Shown here: positions 24,771 to 32,995 of the stretch, one piece after another
Layout: every line of letters starts with the position of its first letter
Position numbering within the stretch: position 1 is the first letter of the stretch
DNA from: Peptococcaceae bacterium CEB3
Lineage (GTDB): Bacteria > Bacillota > Desulfitobacteriia > Desulfitobacteriales > Desulfitobacteriaceae
Length of the DNA: 64,000 nucleotides
Reading direction: 5' to 3'
Assembly (NCBI GenBank): GCA_001029295.1
Contig: LDXJ01000064.1
Location: 434,001-498,000, forward strand
The notes under the pieces: model-generated
Seen by the model: only the letters and a program-made list of their open reading frames with translations
What the model was told of the DNA's origin: nothing
Database searches by the model: none
Translations under genes and position numbers: made by a program

Positions 24771-24958
24771 CAATAAGAAACTATCACGTTTTGCCTTCAG
24801 TGTCAACGCTTCGTCTATCCTTTGGAGGTATTTGGCAGGACGTGGTACGTGGGGGGTATTGACCGCGGCCGTGAAAGAGGATTTCACAAGATAAATGGAG
24901 AATATTATTCTGAGGGAAATGAACGGGAAGGCAGGGCAAGAAAGTATGAGTAAAAGTC

Positions 24959-26146
24959 ATGGGTAAAAATAAAGATCCCCACACTTGGCGCAAGGGGTAT
25001 ACGACCGGAAGTTGCGCGGCCGGAGCTGCTAAGGCCGGCTGCCTTCTCCTGAAAGGCGAACTTGCCGGCCGCGGGAAGGCGGCGTCGACAGGGGAACCGG
25101 CGGAAACAAAGCGGGAGAAGACCACGGTAGATATCACCCTTCCGGATGGCGGTCGGCTGGTTTTGCCGGTAGCCAAGCAGGAATTGCGTTTCTCGGAGGC
25201 CTGCGCGACTATCATTAAAGATGCCGGCGATGATCCGGATGTTACAGACGGTCTGGCCATCGTTGTGACCACGCGCCTGCTGGCGCCGCAGGGAATCATC
25301 CGGGTGGAAGGCGGCAAGGGTGTCGGCCGGGTGAGCAAACCCGGATTGCAGGTTCCGGTGGGGGAAGCGGCCATAAATCCCGTCCCCAGGCGCATGATTG
25401 AAGCCGCGGTGCGTGAAGTGTTTCCGCGGGAAGAAGTCGAAGTGATAATTGAAATTCCGGGCGGGGAAGAGGCGGCAAAGCATACTTTGAACCCGCGTCT
25501 GGGCATTGAAGGGGGACTTTCCATCCTGGGCACCACGGGCGTTGTCCGGCCTATGTCGGAGGAGGCCTTCAAAACCTCGATTTTGCCCGAGTTGGATCAG
25601 GCGGTCGCTTACGGCCACCAGCGCATCATCCTGACCCCCGGCCACTATGGCTTTCGCACTGCCACGGAGCAGCTGGGCGTTCCTGCCGAGGCCGTGGTTC
25701 AGATGAGCAACTTCGTCGGCTTCCTCTTGGAGGAGGCGGCTTACAGGGGTGTCCGGGAAGTCGTCCTCTTCGGGCATATCGGCAAACTGATCAAAGTTGC
25801 CGGCGGGATATTTCATACTCATAACCGGATGGCCGACGCTCGGATGGAAATATTGCTGGCTGAGTCTGCCCTGGCGGGACTGAGTACCACGCGTCTGAGA
25901 GAGTTGGCCGCGCTGCCGACATTGGAAGGAGCGGCCGGATTATTGACGGAGGCTGGAGAAGGATCTATCCTGAACGGTCTGGCCCGAAAAGCAAGCCGGC
26001 GGGCCAAAGAATATGTGCGGGATCAGATGGAGATTGGGACGGTGTTCACCCTGCTGGACGGCCAACTCATCGGTTGGGATGAGAACGCCCCGTCCATCTT
26101 TGCCAGAGCAGGCTGGTCTTGGCCGGGTTTCGGAACGGAACCATAA
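24959..26146 (+). CDS. cbiD: Cobalt-precorrin-5B C1-methyltransferase
   Basis: CbiD adds the C1 methyl group in the anaerobic corrin pathway. It is 395 residues and begins with the family motif YTTGSCAAGAAKAG; the HYGFRTATEQLG and FVGFLLEEAAYRGVREVVLFGHIGKLIKVAGG blocks are also CbiD marks. ATG 24959 is not preceded by a good ribosome site, which is unusual here. It is separated from the main cobalamin operon by a lipoprotein gene on the other strand, and no cobalamin riboswitch is seen before it, so its regulation differs from that of the operon. Confidence 0.95.
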   Translation: MGKNKDPHTWRKGYTTGSCAAGAAKAGCLLLKGELAGRGKAASTGEPAETKREKTTVDITLPDGGRLVLPVAKQELRFSEACATIIKDAGDDPDVTDGLAIVVTTRLLAPQGIIRVEGGKGVGRVSKPGLQVPVGEAAINPVPRRMIEAAVREVFPREEVEVIIEIPGGEEAAKHTLNPRLGIEGGLSILGTTGVVRPMSEEAFKTSILPELDQAVAYGHQRIILTPGHYGFRTATEQLGVPAEAVVQMSNFVGFLLEEAAYRGVREVVLFGHIGKLIKVAGGIFHTHNRMADARMEILLAESALAGLSTTRLRELAALPTLEGAAGLLTEAGEGSILNGLARKASRRAKEYVRDQMEIGTVFTLLDGQLIGWDENAPSIFARAGWSWPGFGTEP

Positions 26147-26163
26147 ACTTCCGTCAGCGGGTC

Positions 26164-27519
26164 TTAAGGCTGAAACCAGGCGTAATCAATTGAATCTGGG
26201 GAATTTCCTTCCTTAGAAGACGTAGAAGAAGACGTGGAAGACGAACCCGCAATGATTCTTTGCGCTGACCGACCATCGGCCTTAATCAGCCAAAGGGCAT
26301 CGTCTCGTGCATACAGAATGCTGCTCCCGTCTTTGGACCAGACCGGTCGGGATATGCCATTTCCGGCGGCCGACAAGGGATGGGCACCCGAGCCGTCAGA
26401 GTTTTCGACCCAAAGGAAGCGTGTCCCTTGCCACTTACTAAAGGGATTGGGCGTGGCGGACCAGGATGCTCCCATGTCCTTGGCAGCCACAAAGGCAATG
26501 TATTTGCCGTCCGGTGACCAGGAAGGATCGAGAGCGACATCTCCCTTGGGACTAGGGAGAACGTTTACGCTTCCGGCTTTTGGATCAGCGATGGCCAGCT
26601 CCTTGTTCTCCCAAGGAAAACGTGAATTGCCCTTTACCAGCAACAGTTTCCCTTGAGGTGAAAAAGAAAGCCAATCCTTGTTCACCAAGCAGCTGGTAAG
26701 CAGTTTGGGTGTGCGGTCACCGAGCCAAAGACTCCAAAGGTTCAGCCCGTCAGCCATTACAGAAACTCCGTGAAAAGGGGCCAGCCAGTATAAGAGTCCC
26801 TTGTCGTCGGGCCAGCAAGCGGCTACTGAGATTTGCCCCTCGCTCGGAGCAACTTCCTGAATAGGTTTACCGCCGTTGATGTTTACTGTGTAGAGGGCGT
26901 CAGTGCGAGTGGCCGGATTTGACGAAGGCAAGGTGGAACTGTAAGCCAAGAATCTGCCGTCAGATGACCAGGCAAAACTGCCGAATTCGGCCAGCGAACG
27001 CGCTGTGCCATCCGCAGGAACGAGCCAGAGACGGCTGTTCTGATCACCTGCTGCCAGGATATCAGAGGCGGGTGACCAAGAAAACGTCACAGCCGGACCG
27101 GGCAGTCCTTTAACTTGGTGAGCTTGGCTGCCATCGCGGCGAACAAGGCAGAGAGAACCAAACCCCGCGTAGGGATTGGGAACATTAAGATATGCCAGCC
27201 ATTGACCGTCGCGGGACCAACTGGGGTTAGAGGCCTGTCCTGAGTAGGTGAGTTGCTTAACCTCGCCTGTTTTTCCATTAAGCGTATAGAGCAAGCCTTT
27301 CCGGACGAAAGCCAGGTCTCCCATATTCTTGAATGCTGCCGCATCAGGATTCTTGGGATTTAGAACAGCATCTTTATCTTCCACTTGATTTGCCTTGCCT
27401 TTGGAGACTGAATGGCTGTTAGGATGATTGCTTGACATTTTAGCCATTGGAATTGACCCGCACCCTGTTAAAATAAAAATAGAGAGCAAACTGACCGTGA
27501 CAAAGCGAACAAACCTCAT
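26164..27519 (-). CDS. TolB-like beta-propeller lipoprotein
   Basis: A 451-residue secreted lipoprotein. The signal ends with the lipobox LTGC (Cys about residue 18); GGAAGAGG precedes ATG 27519. At least five PD40/WD40-like blades follow (SWSRDGQWLAYLNV, AWSSDGRFLAYSS, SWSPDGKYIAFVA, VWSKDGSSILYAR). The C-terminus has a Ser/Thr tract (SSSTSSSTSS). It sits between cbiD and the cobalamin riboswitch on the other strand. A link to corrinoid uptake would be inference only; propeller lipoproteins serve many roles. Confidence 0.8.
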   Translation of the reverse strand: MRFVRFVTVSLLSIFILTGCGSIPMAKMSSNHPNSHSVSKGKANQVEDKDAVLNPKNPDAAAFKNMGDLAFVRKGLLYTLNGKTGEVKQLTYSGQASNPSWSRDGQWLAYLNVPNPYAGFGSLCLVRRDGSQAHQVKGLPGPAVTFSWSPASDILAAGDQNSRLWLVPADGTARSLAEFGSFAWSSDGRFLAYSSTLPSSNPATRTDALYTVNINGGKPIQEVAPSEGQISVAACWPDDKGLLYWLAPFHGVSVMADGLNLWSLWLGDRTPKLLTSCLVNKDWLSFSPQGKLLLVKGNSRFPWENKELAIADPKAGSVNVLPSPKGDVALDPSWSPDGKYIAFVAAKDMGASWSATPNPFSKWQGTRFLWVENSDGSGAHPLSAAGNGISRPVWSKDGSSILYARDDALWLIKADGRSAQRIIAGSSSTSSSTSSKEGNSPDSIDYAWFQP

Positions 27520-27954
27520 ATGCGCCTCTTCCTTTCCGCCTAACGTAAACTCTTGGTTTTGTTCCGAACTCCCAATCCCCCTCACTCCTCCGGCTAATCT
27601 GATGAACCTATATACTTACTTGCGCGAAAATTGGCTGGGCTGCTGGGCTATCGACGATCCAGACATCTTCATGGTACACTCCGTTACTATCCACATGGTT
27701 ACAGAATGGTAAACATATAGTTACAAAGTGGTAAACGTGGTTGCAAAAGGACCGAAGTTCCGGTCCCCTTACCAAGATTTGCTTAGAAATTTTCTCCCGC
27801 ACAAGGGGTGGTCTCTCTGGCGGAAGAGGCCCAAGTGTAGTACAATCTAAAGTAGTGCAATTATGAGGATAATTACAGGCAGCGTCCATTTCAGGGTTCA
27901 TCTGGGGCACTGAACCCTACCCTGACAACTGACATTGGCCCTGACAATTGAAAC
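27520..27954. other. Intergenic region upstream of the cobalamin riboswitch
   Basis: No gene is supported. It holds the divergent promoter area for the lipoprotein and the cobalamin operon and a set of spaced repeats at 27698-27751. A TACAAT hexamer near 27840 could be a -10 for the operon; no clear -35 partner is seen. Confidence 0.4.
27698..27751. repeat. Two tandem operator-like repeats, period 22 bp, plus a partial third
   Basis: GTTACAGAATGGTAAAC (27698-27714) recurs as GTTACAAAGTGGTAAAC (27720-27736), and GTTGCAAAAGG (27740-27750) is a partial third. Each unit is itself a loose dyad, GTTAC...GTAAAC. Spacing of two helical turns suggests a regulator array. Confidence 0.55.
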
Positions 27955-28122
27955 AAAATACCTTGGGGTTCCCTCTTTGAGGGATAATAGGGAAGCCGGT
28001 GTGAATCCGGCGCGGTCCCGCCACTGTGAAAGGGAGTTTTCCGTGATGACCACCGGCGTGAGCTGGGAAGGGACGTGAAAGCGATGATCTTGAGCCAGGA
28101 GACCTACCCCAGGGTTGGCACA
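27955..28122 (+). promoter_or_regulatory. Cobalamin (AdoCbl) riboswitch
   Basis: The leader of the cobalamin operon. It has the classic core: a GCCGGTGTGAATCCGGC stem-loop, the CGCGGTCCCGCCACTGT block (28011-28026), and the B12 box GCCAGGAGACC (28094-28104). It is followed by a rho-independent terminator (28164-28190) acting as the expression platform, so cobalamin should turn the operon off. Confidence 0.97.
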
Positions 28123-28163
28123 GACCTACGAGCGATAGGGGATGTGGTTGGCGGGAACCATTT

Positions 28164-28190
28164 CGAGCTTAAGGAGCTCGATTTTTCGTT
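28164..28190 (+). terminator. Riboswitch-controlled terminator
   Basis: CGAGCT, five bases, AGCTCG (28164-28180), then ATTTTTCGTTTT. It lies between the B12 riboswitch and cbiET, the correct place for transcription attenuation. Confidence 0.92.
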
Positions 28191-28209
28191 TTAAAAAGGG
28201 AGGTTTGGC

Positions 28210-29427
28210 ATGATTCATGTAATCGGTGTCGGTCCGGGCCGGCCGGAATGGGTTCCACAGGCCACCCATGATATCGTGGGCCAGTGTGATGCCATCGTGG
28301 GCAGTTCACGCGTGCTCCACCTGTTTCCGGAACTGCGCAAAGGCAGCTACCATTTATCCGGAGATATGGTGCAAAGTCTGCAACTGGTAGCCAATCTGTT
28401 GGAAGAAAACATGGTTGTGGGTGTGCTCGTTTCGGGGGACCCCGGCTTTTTCAGCTTTCTTTCGGCCTTGCGCCGGGAGTTTACGGAAGAGGTCATCAAC
28501 GCGTACCCGGGTTTGAGTGCCGTCCAGTTTGCCTTTGCCCGGGCGGGAATTCCCTGGCAAGACGCTTCCTTTGCCAGTGTGCACGGGCGGGACCTGGCCA
28601 GTTTGCCCAGGACGATTCTCAGACCCTTGGCTGTCCTGACGGGAGGAAACAACACCCCCCAGAAAGTAGCCCAACTGCTTCTGGAACGCGGCATCAACCC
28701 CAGGATTGCGGTCGGCAACTCTCTGTGCTATCCTGACGAGATCTGGGAAACCCTTGATGCGGAACAGCTGGCGCGCTATCCCCAACCACTGACTAACGCT
28801 GTCCTCATTATTTATCCGACCTTCCCCCAAGGCCCCTGGCAAGACAACGCCTTGCGCATCGGGATTCCAGACCGCGAATTTATTCGGGGCGAAGTTCCTA
28901 TGACCAAAGCGGAGATTCGGGTTCAAGTGTTGGCCAAGGCTCAGATTTCCCTCCATGACCACATCCTGGATGTGGGGGCGGGTACGGGAAGTATCGCCAT
29001 CGAGGCGGCGGCTTTAGCGGGGGAAGGAATCGTGTACGCGGTGGAGAATGATCCAGAGGCCCAGGAGCTGATACGGGCTAACCAGCGTAAATTTGCCGTC
29101 AGCAATCTGCAGCTCGTAGCCGGGACGGCACCGGAGATTTTTGCCCGCATTCCCCCCGTGGATGTCTGCCTTATCGGGGGCAGCCGGGGCAGGCTGGCAG
29201 CAATTATCGAAAAAGCGCCCTTGGTTCAGGGCGGCCGCCTGGTGATGACGGCCGTGACTTTGGAAAATACTCTCAAGGGTCTGGAGGCCCTGGAGAAACT
29301 GAACTTTGTCGATGTGGAGACCGTTTCCATCCAAGCCGTGCGCTGGCCCAAGATTTCCGATCTGCATATGGCCCAGTCCCTCAACCAAATCTTTATCACT
29401 TCGGCGCGCAAAGGAGGAGAACTGTGA
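28210..29427 (+). CDS. cbiET: Precorrin-6Y / cobalt-precorrin-7 methyltransferase-decarboxylase, CbiE-CbiT fusion
   Basis: Methylates C5 and C15 and decarboxylates the acetate side chain at C12. It is 405 residues. The N-terminal tetrapyrrole methylase half (CbiE, residues 1-200) opens with IHVIGVGPGRPEW; the C-terminal half (CbiT, from about 225) has the class I SAM motif ILDVGAGTGSIAIEAA. AAAGGGAGG precedes ATG 28210. It is the first gene of the operon after the riboswitch terminator, and its stop overlaps the next start by four bases (GTGA). The same fusion is called CobL in aerobic organisms. Confidence 0.95.
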   Translation: MIHVIGVGPGRPEWVPQATHDIVGQCDAIVGSSRVLHLFPELRKGSYHLSGDMVQSLQLVANLLEENMVVGVLVSGDPGFFSFLSALRREFTEEVINAYPGLSAVQFAFARAGIPWQDASFASVHGRDLASLPRTILRPLAVLTGGNNTPQKVAQLLLERGINPRIAVGNSLCYPDEIWETLDAEQLARYPQPLTNAVLIIYPTFPQGPWQDNALRIGIPDREFIRGEVPMTKAEIRVQVLAKAQISLHDHILDVGAGTGSIAIEAAALAGEGIVYAVENDPEAQELIRANQRKFAVSNLQLVAGTAPEIFARIPPVDVCLIGGSRGRLAAIIEKAPLVQGGRLVMTAVTLENTLKGLEALEKLNFVDVETVSIQAVRWPKISDLHMAQSLNQIFITSARKGGEL

Positions 29428-30146
29428 AAAATTGGGGCGTGTTTTATGGAGTGGGGGTGGGTCCCGGGGATCCGGAACTTTTGACCTTGCGGGCGCAGAA
29501 AATCCTGACGCAGGTGGAGTTCGTCGCCATCCCCAAGTCGCGTTTGGAGAGGGAAAGTGTCGCCTGGGAAATAGCCCGCCCCTTCTGCCGCCGGGACGCA
29601 GGTATGATTGAGCTTGAATTGCCCATGACCTCCGATCGAGCCCGGCTGGAAGAGGCTTGGCGGGAGGGGGCGCACAAGATTCTGGCTCATCTTCAAGAAG
29701 GAGCGAGTGTGGCTTTCATCACCTTGGGAGATCCTTCCCTCTACAGTACTTACAGCTATTTAGTAGACAGCCTGCGGGCGTTGGTTCCGGAAGAATGTAT
29801 CCGGACCGTCCCCGGAATCACGGCCATGTCGGCCGCAGCCGCTCTCGTCAACCTCCCTTTGGCCACAGGGGACGAGCCCCTGCTGGTTCTGCCCAGTGCC
29901 GAAGGGGCCATGGCTTATCAGGATTTCCCGAATTTGGTCTTTTTGAAAGTGTCCAGGCGCCTGCCGGAACTCCTCGCCACTTTTGAAAAAAGCGGGAGAC
30001 CTACGGTTCTGCTGACCCGGGTGGGCCAAGTGGGGCAAACTGTGCGCCGGCAGCCCAAAGCAGCCGATCTGGGTGAAGAAGGAATTGACTATTTGAGTCT
30101 GATGCTGGTTAAAGGAGCGAATAAGGGGGAAAACGATGGCCGCTGA
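29424..30146 (+). CDS. cbiL: Cobalt-precorrin-2 C20-methyltransferase
   Basis: The first methyltransferase of the corrin branch, acting on cobalt-precorrin-2. It is 240 residues with the family opening VGVGPGDPELLTLRA and the mid-protein motif ITLGDPSLYSTYSYL. The GTG start overlaps the cbiET stop (GTGA). Its end overlaps cbiF by 11 bases. Assignment rests on the SAM-binding glycine loop and on its place in the cluster; the ordering of the other methyltransferases supports it. Confidence 0.93.
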   Translation: MKNWGVFYGVGVGPGDPELLTLRAQKILTQVEFVAIPKSRLERESVAWEIARPFCRRDAGMIELELPMTSDRARLEEAWREGAHKILAHLQEGASVAFITLGDPSLYSTYSYLVDSLRALVPEECIRTVPGITAMSAAAALVNLPLATGDEPLLVLPSAEGAMAYQDFPNLVFLKVSRRLPELLATFEKSGRPTVLLTRVGQVGQTVRRQPKAADLGEEGIDYLSLMLVKGANKGENDGR

Positions 30147-30924
30147 AGTGAAAACAACGATGCCCGCTCAAGTGGTATTCGTGGGGGCCGGTCCGGGCGA
30201 TCCGGAACTCATCACCGTCAAAGGGCAGCGGGCCTTGCAGCGGGCGGACCGGGTTGTTTATGCCGGATCCTTGGTTAACCCGGCACTCTTGGACCATTGC
30301 CGTCGGGGCATCCCGCTCCATGACAGTTCCGCTTTAACCTTGGAAGAGGTCGTGGCCATCATGGTCTCGGGGGTAAAAAACGGGGAATATGTCGTCCGTC
30401 TGCACACGGGGGATCCCTCCCTTTATGGGGCAATTCGGGAACAGATGGACCGCCTGGCGCAAGAAGGGGTTCCTTTCTCGGTCATCCCCGGTGTCAGTTC
30501 GGTTTTTGCTGCCGTGGCCGCGCTGGAGCGCGAGTTCACGCTTCCGGCCGTATCCCAGACTTTGATCCTGACCCGCTTGGCAGGCAGAACTCCCGTACCG
30601 GAGAAAGAGAATCTGGCCGCCCTGGCCCGGCATGGAGCGAGCATGGCCATTTTCCTCAGTGTGCAGGAGATTGGTCAAGTCGTCGATAGCCTGCGCGCGG
30701 GCTATCCTTCCTCCACCCCGGTCGCCGTCGTTTACAAGGCGAGCTGGCCCGACCAGAAGATCCTGAGGGGAACTTTGGCTGACATTGAGGAACAGGTCAA
30801 ACGGGAGGGCGTGCGTAAGACAGCCCAGATCTTGGTGGGGGATTTCCTGACTTCCCCTTACTCCCGTTCGAAACTCTATGATCCCGGTTTCAGCCACGCG
30901 TACCGGCAGGGGAGGGCCGAATGA
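30136..30924 (+). CDS. cbiF: Cobalt-precorrin-4 C11-methyltransferase
   Basis: CbiF methylates C11 of cobalt-precorrin-4. It is 262 residues with VVFVGAGPGDPELITVKG at the start, LHTGDPSLYGAIREQMD and IPGVSSVFAAVAAL in the middle, all CbiF/CobM marks. AAGGGGGAAAAC precedes ATG 30136. The C-terminal residues (FLTSPYSRSKLYDPGFSHAYR) match the usual end of CbiF proteins. It overlaps cbiL by 11 bases and cbiG by four (ATGA), so translation of the three is coupled. Confidence 0.95.
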   Translation: MAAEVKTTMPAQVVFVGAGPGDPELITVKGQRALQRADRVVYAGSLVNPALLDHCRRGIPLHDSSALTLEEVVAIMVSGVKNGEYVVRLHTGDPSLYGAIREQMDRLAQEGVPFSVIPGVSSVFAAVAALEREFTLPAVSQTLILTRLAGRTPVPEKENLAALARHGASMAIFLSVQEIGQVVDSLRAGYPSSTPVAVVYKASWPDQKILRGTLADIEEQVKREGVRKTAQILVGDFLTSPYSRSKLYDPGFSHAYRQGRAE

Positions 30925-32309
30925 AAGCGGCCCTCATCGCCTTAACGGACCGGGGTGGAGTCGCGGCCCAAGCTATATCCCTGGTGCTGCCCGGGCCCGC
31001 CGATATCTTCCTGCACGAGCACTGCTCTCCTTTTCCCGCTTGGGCCCGTCCTTTCCGGTATCTTAAGGAGTTGCTGCCCGAAATTTGGGAAGAATACCGT
31101 TTGTTTGTCTTCGTCATGGCAGCCGGAATTGCCGTGCGCCAAATCGCGTCTTTGCTGCGGGGCAAAGACCGGGACCCGGCGGTCTTGGTGGCCGACGAAG
31201 GAGGGAGATTTCTCATTCCCCTCCTCTCGGGACATCTGGGCGGAGCTAACGCTTGGGCTAAGTTCTTAGATGAAAAGACCGGCGCGCTGGCGGTGATCAC
31301 CACCGCCACGGATGTAAACGGGCTAGTCGCTCCGGATGAATACGCCCGCCGCCTGGGCTGGCGGGTGACTCCCCTCACCAATCTGCCGGCTGTCAACCGG
31401 CGGCTCTTGGAGAAAGGCTATTTGACAGTTGCCACGGAGTTTGCGTTGGCTCCCGAGCACCCGCTTCGTCGGGATCCCAGCTATCTCTTCCTCGGGACGG
31501 CCGGGCTGAGCCCGGAGAGTCTGTTGAACCGGGAGACGGATAGACTGAGCTGGGAGACGATTAAACCGAGCTGGGAGACGGATAACATAGGTATTCCTCC
31601 TGAGGATGCTGGCAGCGGAGGAAGAGGGCGGGAACCTGACCGGAACGACCCAGGCGCCGGAGGAGTAGCGCGGGATCCTAACCGGAACGACGTAGGCGCC
31701 GGAGGAGCGACGCGGGAATCTGACCGACACGACGCGGGCACCGGAGGAGCGGCGCGGGAATCTGACCGAAGCAACCCAGTTACCGAAGAAGCAGTGCGGA
31801 AACCTCAGGGGAATGAGATACCCCCCGGGGTTCAGGTGCTTATCTCCGCTTTTCCGGGGGCGGCAAACGGGGGTATTTACCTCGTTCCCCCGGCGATCAG
31901 CATCGGAGTGGGGTGCCGGCGGGGAATTGCCAGCACCGCCGTGCTGGAAGGGATTGAGGAGGTCCTGAGGCGGGTCGGGACTTCCCTTCCGGCGGTGAAA
32001 GGACTTTACAGTATCGAACTGAAAGCAGGCGAGAGAGGACTGCTGGAAGCGGCCCAACACTTAGGCATTCCTTTCCGGACCTTTACCGCCGAGGCAATCC
32101 AAAGAGTAAATGAAGAAAAAGGACTGAGCCGCTCCGGCTTTGTCCGTAAGACGATTGGGGTGGATGGGGTATGCGAAGCAGCGAGTTTATTGGGAACGGA
32201 GCAGGGGGTCTTGATCCTGCCCAAAGTCAAAATGGCGGGGTTGACGTTAGCTCTCAGTCTGGAAAGATCTTTGTCGTGGGCCTCGGCCCGGGAGACCCCC
32301 AACATATGA
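30921..32309 (+). CDS. cbiG: Cobalt-precorrin-5A hydrolase, with repeat-bearing insert
   Basis: CbiG opens the delta-lactone and releases acetaldehyde from cobalt-precorrin-5A. The N-terminal domain (to about residue 200) includes VMAAGIAVRQIASLL and SGHLGGANAWA; the C-terminal domain (from about 300) includes IGVGCRRGI and TFTAEAIQRV. Between them lies an insert of roughly 100 residues made of tandem repeats (residues 204-224 and 233-299) absent from ordinary CbiG, which explains its length of 462 against about 350. The insert keeps the frame and looks like a flexible, charged linker between the two domains. The last 139 bases overlap cbiH. Confidence 0.92.
   Translation: MKAALIALTDRGGVAAQAISLVLPGPADIFLHEHCSPFPAWARPFRYLKELLPEIWEEYRLFVFVMAAGIAVRQIASLLRGKDRDPAVLVADEGGRFLIPLLSGHLGGANAWAKFLDEKTGALAVITTATDVNGLVAPDEYARRLGWRVTPLTNLPAVNRRLLEKGYLTVATEFALAPEHPLRRDPSYLFLGTAGLSPESLLNRETDRLSWETIKPSWETDNIGIPPEDAGSGGRGREPDRNDPGAGGVARDPNRNDVGAGGATRESDRHDAGTGGAARESDRSNPVTEEAVRKPQGNEIPPGVQVLISAFPGAANGGIYLVPPAISIGVGCRRGIASTAVLEGIEEVLRRVGTSLPAVKGLYSIELKAGERGLLEAAQHLGIPFRTFTAEAIQRVNEEKGLSRSGFVRKTIGVDGVCEAASLLGTEQGVLILPKVKMAGLTLALSLERSLSWASARETPNI
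31530..31591 (+). repeat. 21 bp tandem repeat inside cbiG
   Basis: Three units of 21 bases beginning GGGAGACG (31530, 31551, 31572), coding for seven-residue units of the type WETDRLS / WETIKPS. They lie in the inter-domain insert of cbiG. Confidence 0.8.
31617..31817 (+). repeat. 42 bp tandem repeat inside cbiG
   Basis: Four full diverged units (31617, 31659, 31701, 31743) and a partial fifth, each starting GGAGGA. Each codes for 14 residues of the form GGxxRExDRNDxGA. The period is a multiple of three, so expansion or loss keeps the frame. Confidence 0.88.
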
Positions 32310-32995
32310 CCGGACGGGCCAAAGAAGCGTTGGCTGAGGCGGACACGGTCGCCGGCTATAAAACCTATATCGACTTGATCCGCCCTTTTCTGAAGCGGCA
32401 AGAAATTGTGGCCACAGGCATGCGCCAAGAGGTGGAACGCTGCCGGGAAGTGGTCCGGCTGGCGAGTCAAGGACGCCGGGTTGCCTTGGTGTCGAGCGGG
32501 GACGCCGGCATTTACGGCATGGCCGGAATCCTGATCGAGTGCCTGTCAGAGGCGGACCGTTTGGATTTGCCGCTGGAGATCGTTCCCGGCATAACGGCAG
32601 CGAACGCCGCCGCGGCCGTCTTGGGCGCTCCTTTGATGCACGATTTTGCCGCCATCAGCCTCAGCGATCTGTTAACTCCCTGGGAAGTCATTGTGCGCCG
32701 GGTACACTTGGCGGCGGAGGGGGATTTTGTCATCGCGCTTTATAACCCCAAGAGCCGGGGCAGGACCGAACAGATCGAGATTATCCGCGAGGTCCTGCTC
32801 AAATACCGGGCTCCGGAAACTCCGGTTGGCATCGTGCGTGAAGCCCTGCGGGGTCCGGGCTGCACAGCGGTCATACGAACCCTGGCAAACTTTACTCAGG
32901 AGAAGATCGACATGTTGACCACTGTCATCATCGGCAATTCCCAAACCCGCCGTTTGGGTCCGTATCTTGTGACCGCGCGGGGTTATCATTTATGA
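32171..32995 (+). CDS. cbiH: Cobalt-precorrin-3 C17-methyltransferase
   Basis: CbiH contracts the ring and methylates C17. The core opens with GKIFVVGLGPGDPQHMTGRA, then SSGDAGIYGMAGIL and YNPKSRGRTEQ, the CbiH/CobJ marks. The only in-frame start that keeps the glycine-rich loop is ATG 32171, which lies 139 bases inside cbiG; a GTG at 32276 would cut the loop. This adds about 32 unusual residues before the core. GGGGTGGATGGGGT precedes it. Its stop overlaps cbiJ by four bases (ATGA). Function is clear; start is less so. Confidence 0.92.
   Translation: MRSSEFIGNGAGGLDPAQSQNGGVDVSSQSGKIFVVGLGPGDPQHMTGRAKEALAEADTVAGYKTYIDLIRPFLKRQEIVATGMRQEVERCREVVRLASQGRRVALVSSGDAGIYGMAGILIECLSEADRLDLPLEIVPGITAANAAAAVLGAPLMHDFAAISLSDLLTPWEVIVRRVHLAAEGDFVIALYNPKSRGRTEQIEIIREVLLKYRAPETPVGIVREALRGPGCTAVIRTLANFTQEKIDMLTTVIIGNSQTRRLGPYLVTARGYHL

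Noticed and set aside
24905-25822. Long minus-strand frames opposite cbiD
   Set aside because: Shadow frames of a well-conserved plus-strand gene; composition and lack of start signals exclude them.
31617-31817. Regular repeats that might suggest CRISPR
   Set aside because: Units are adjacent without spacers, diverged and in-frame within cbiG; a tandem repeat, not CRISPR. The same holds for 40847-40930.
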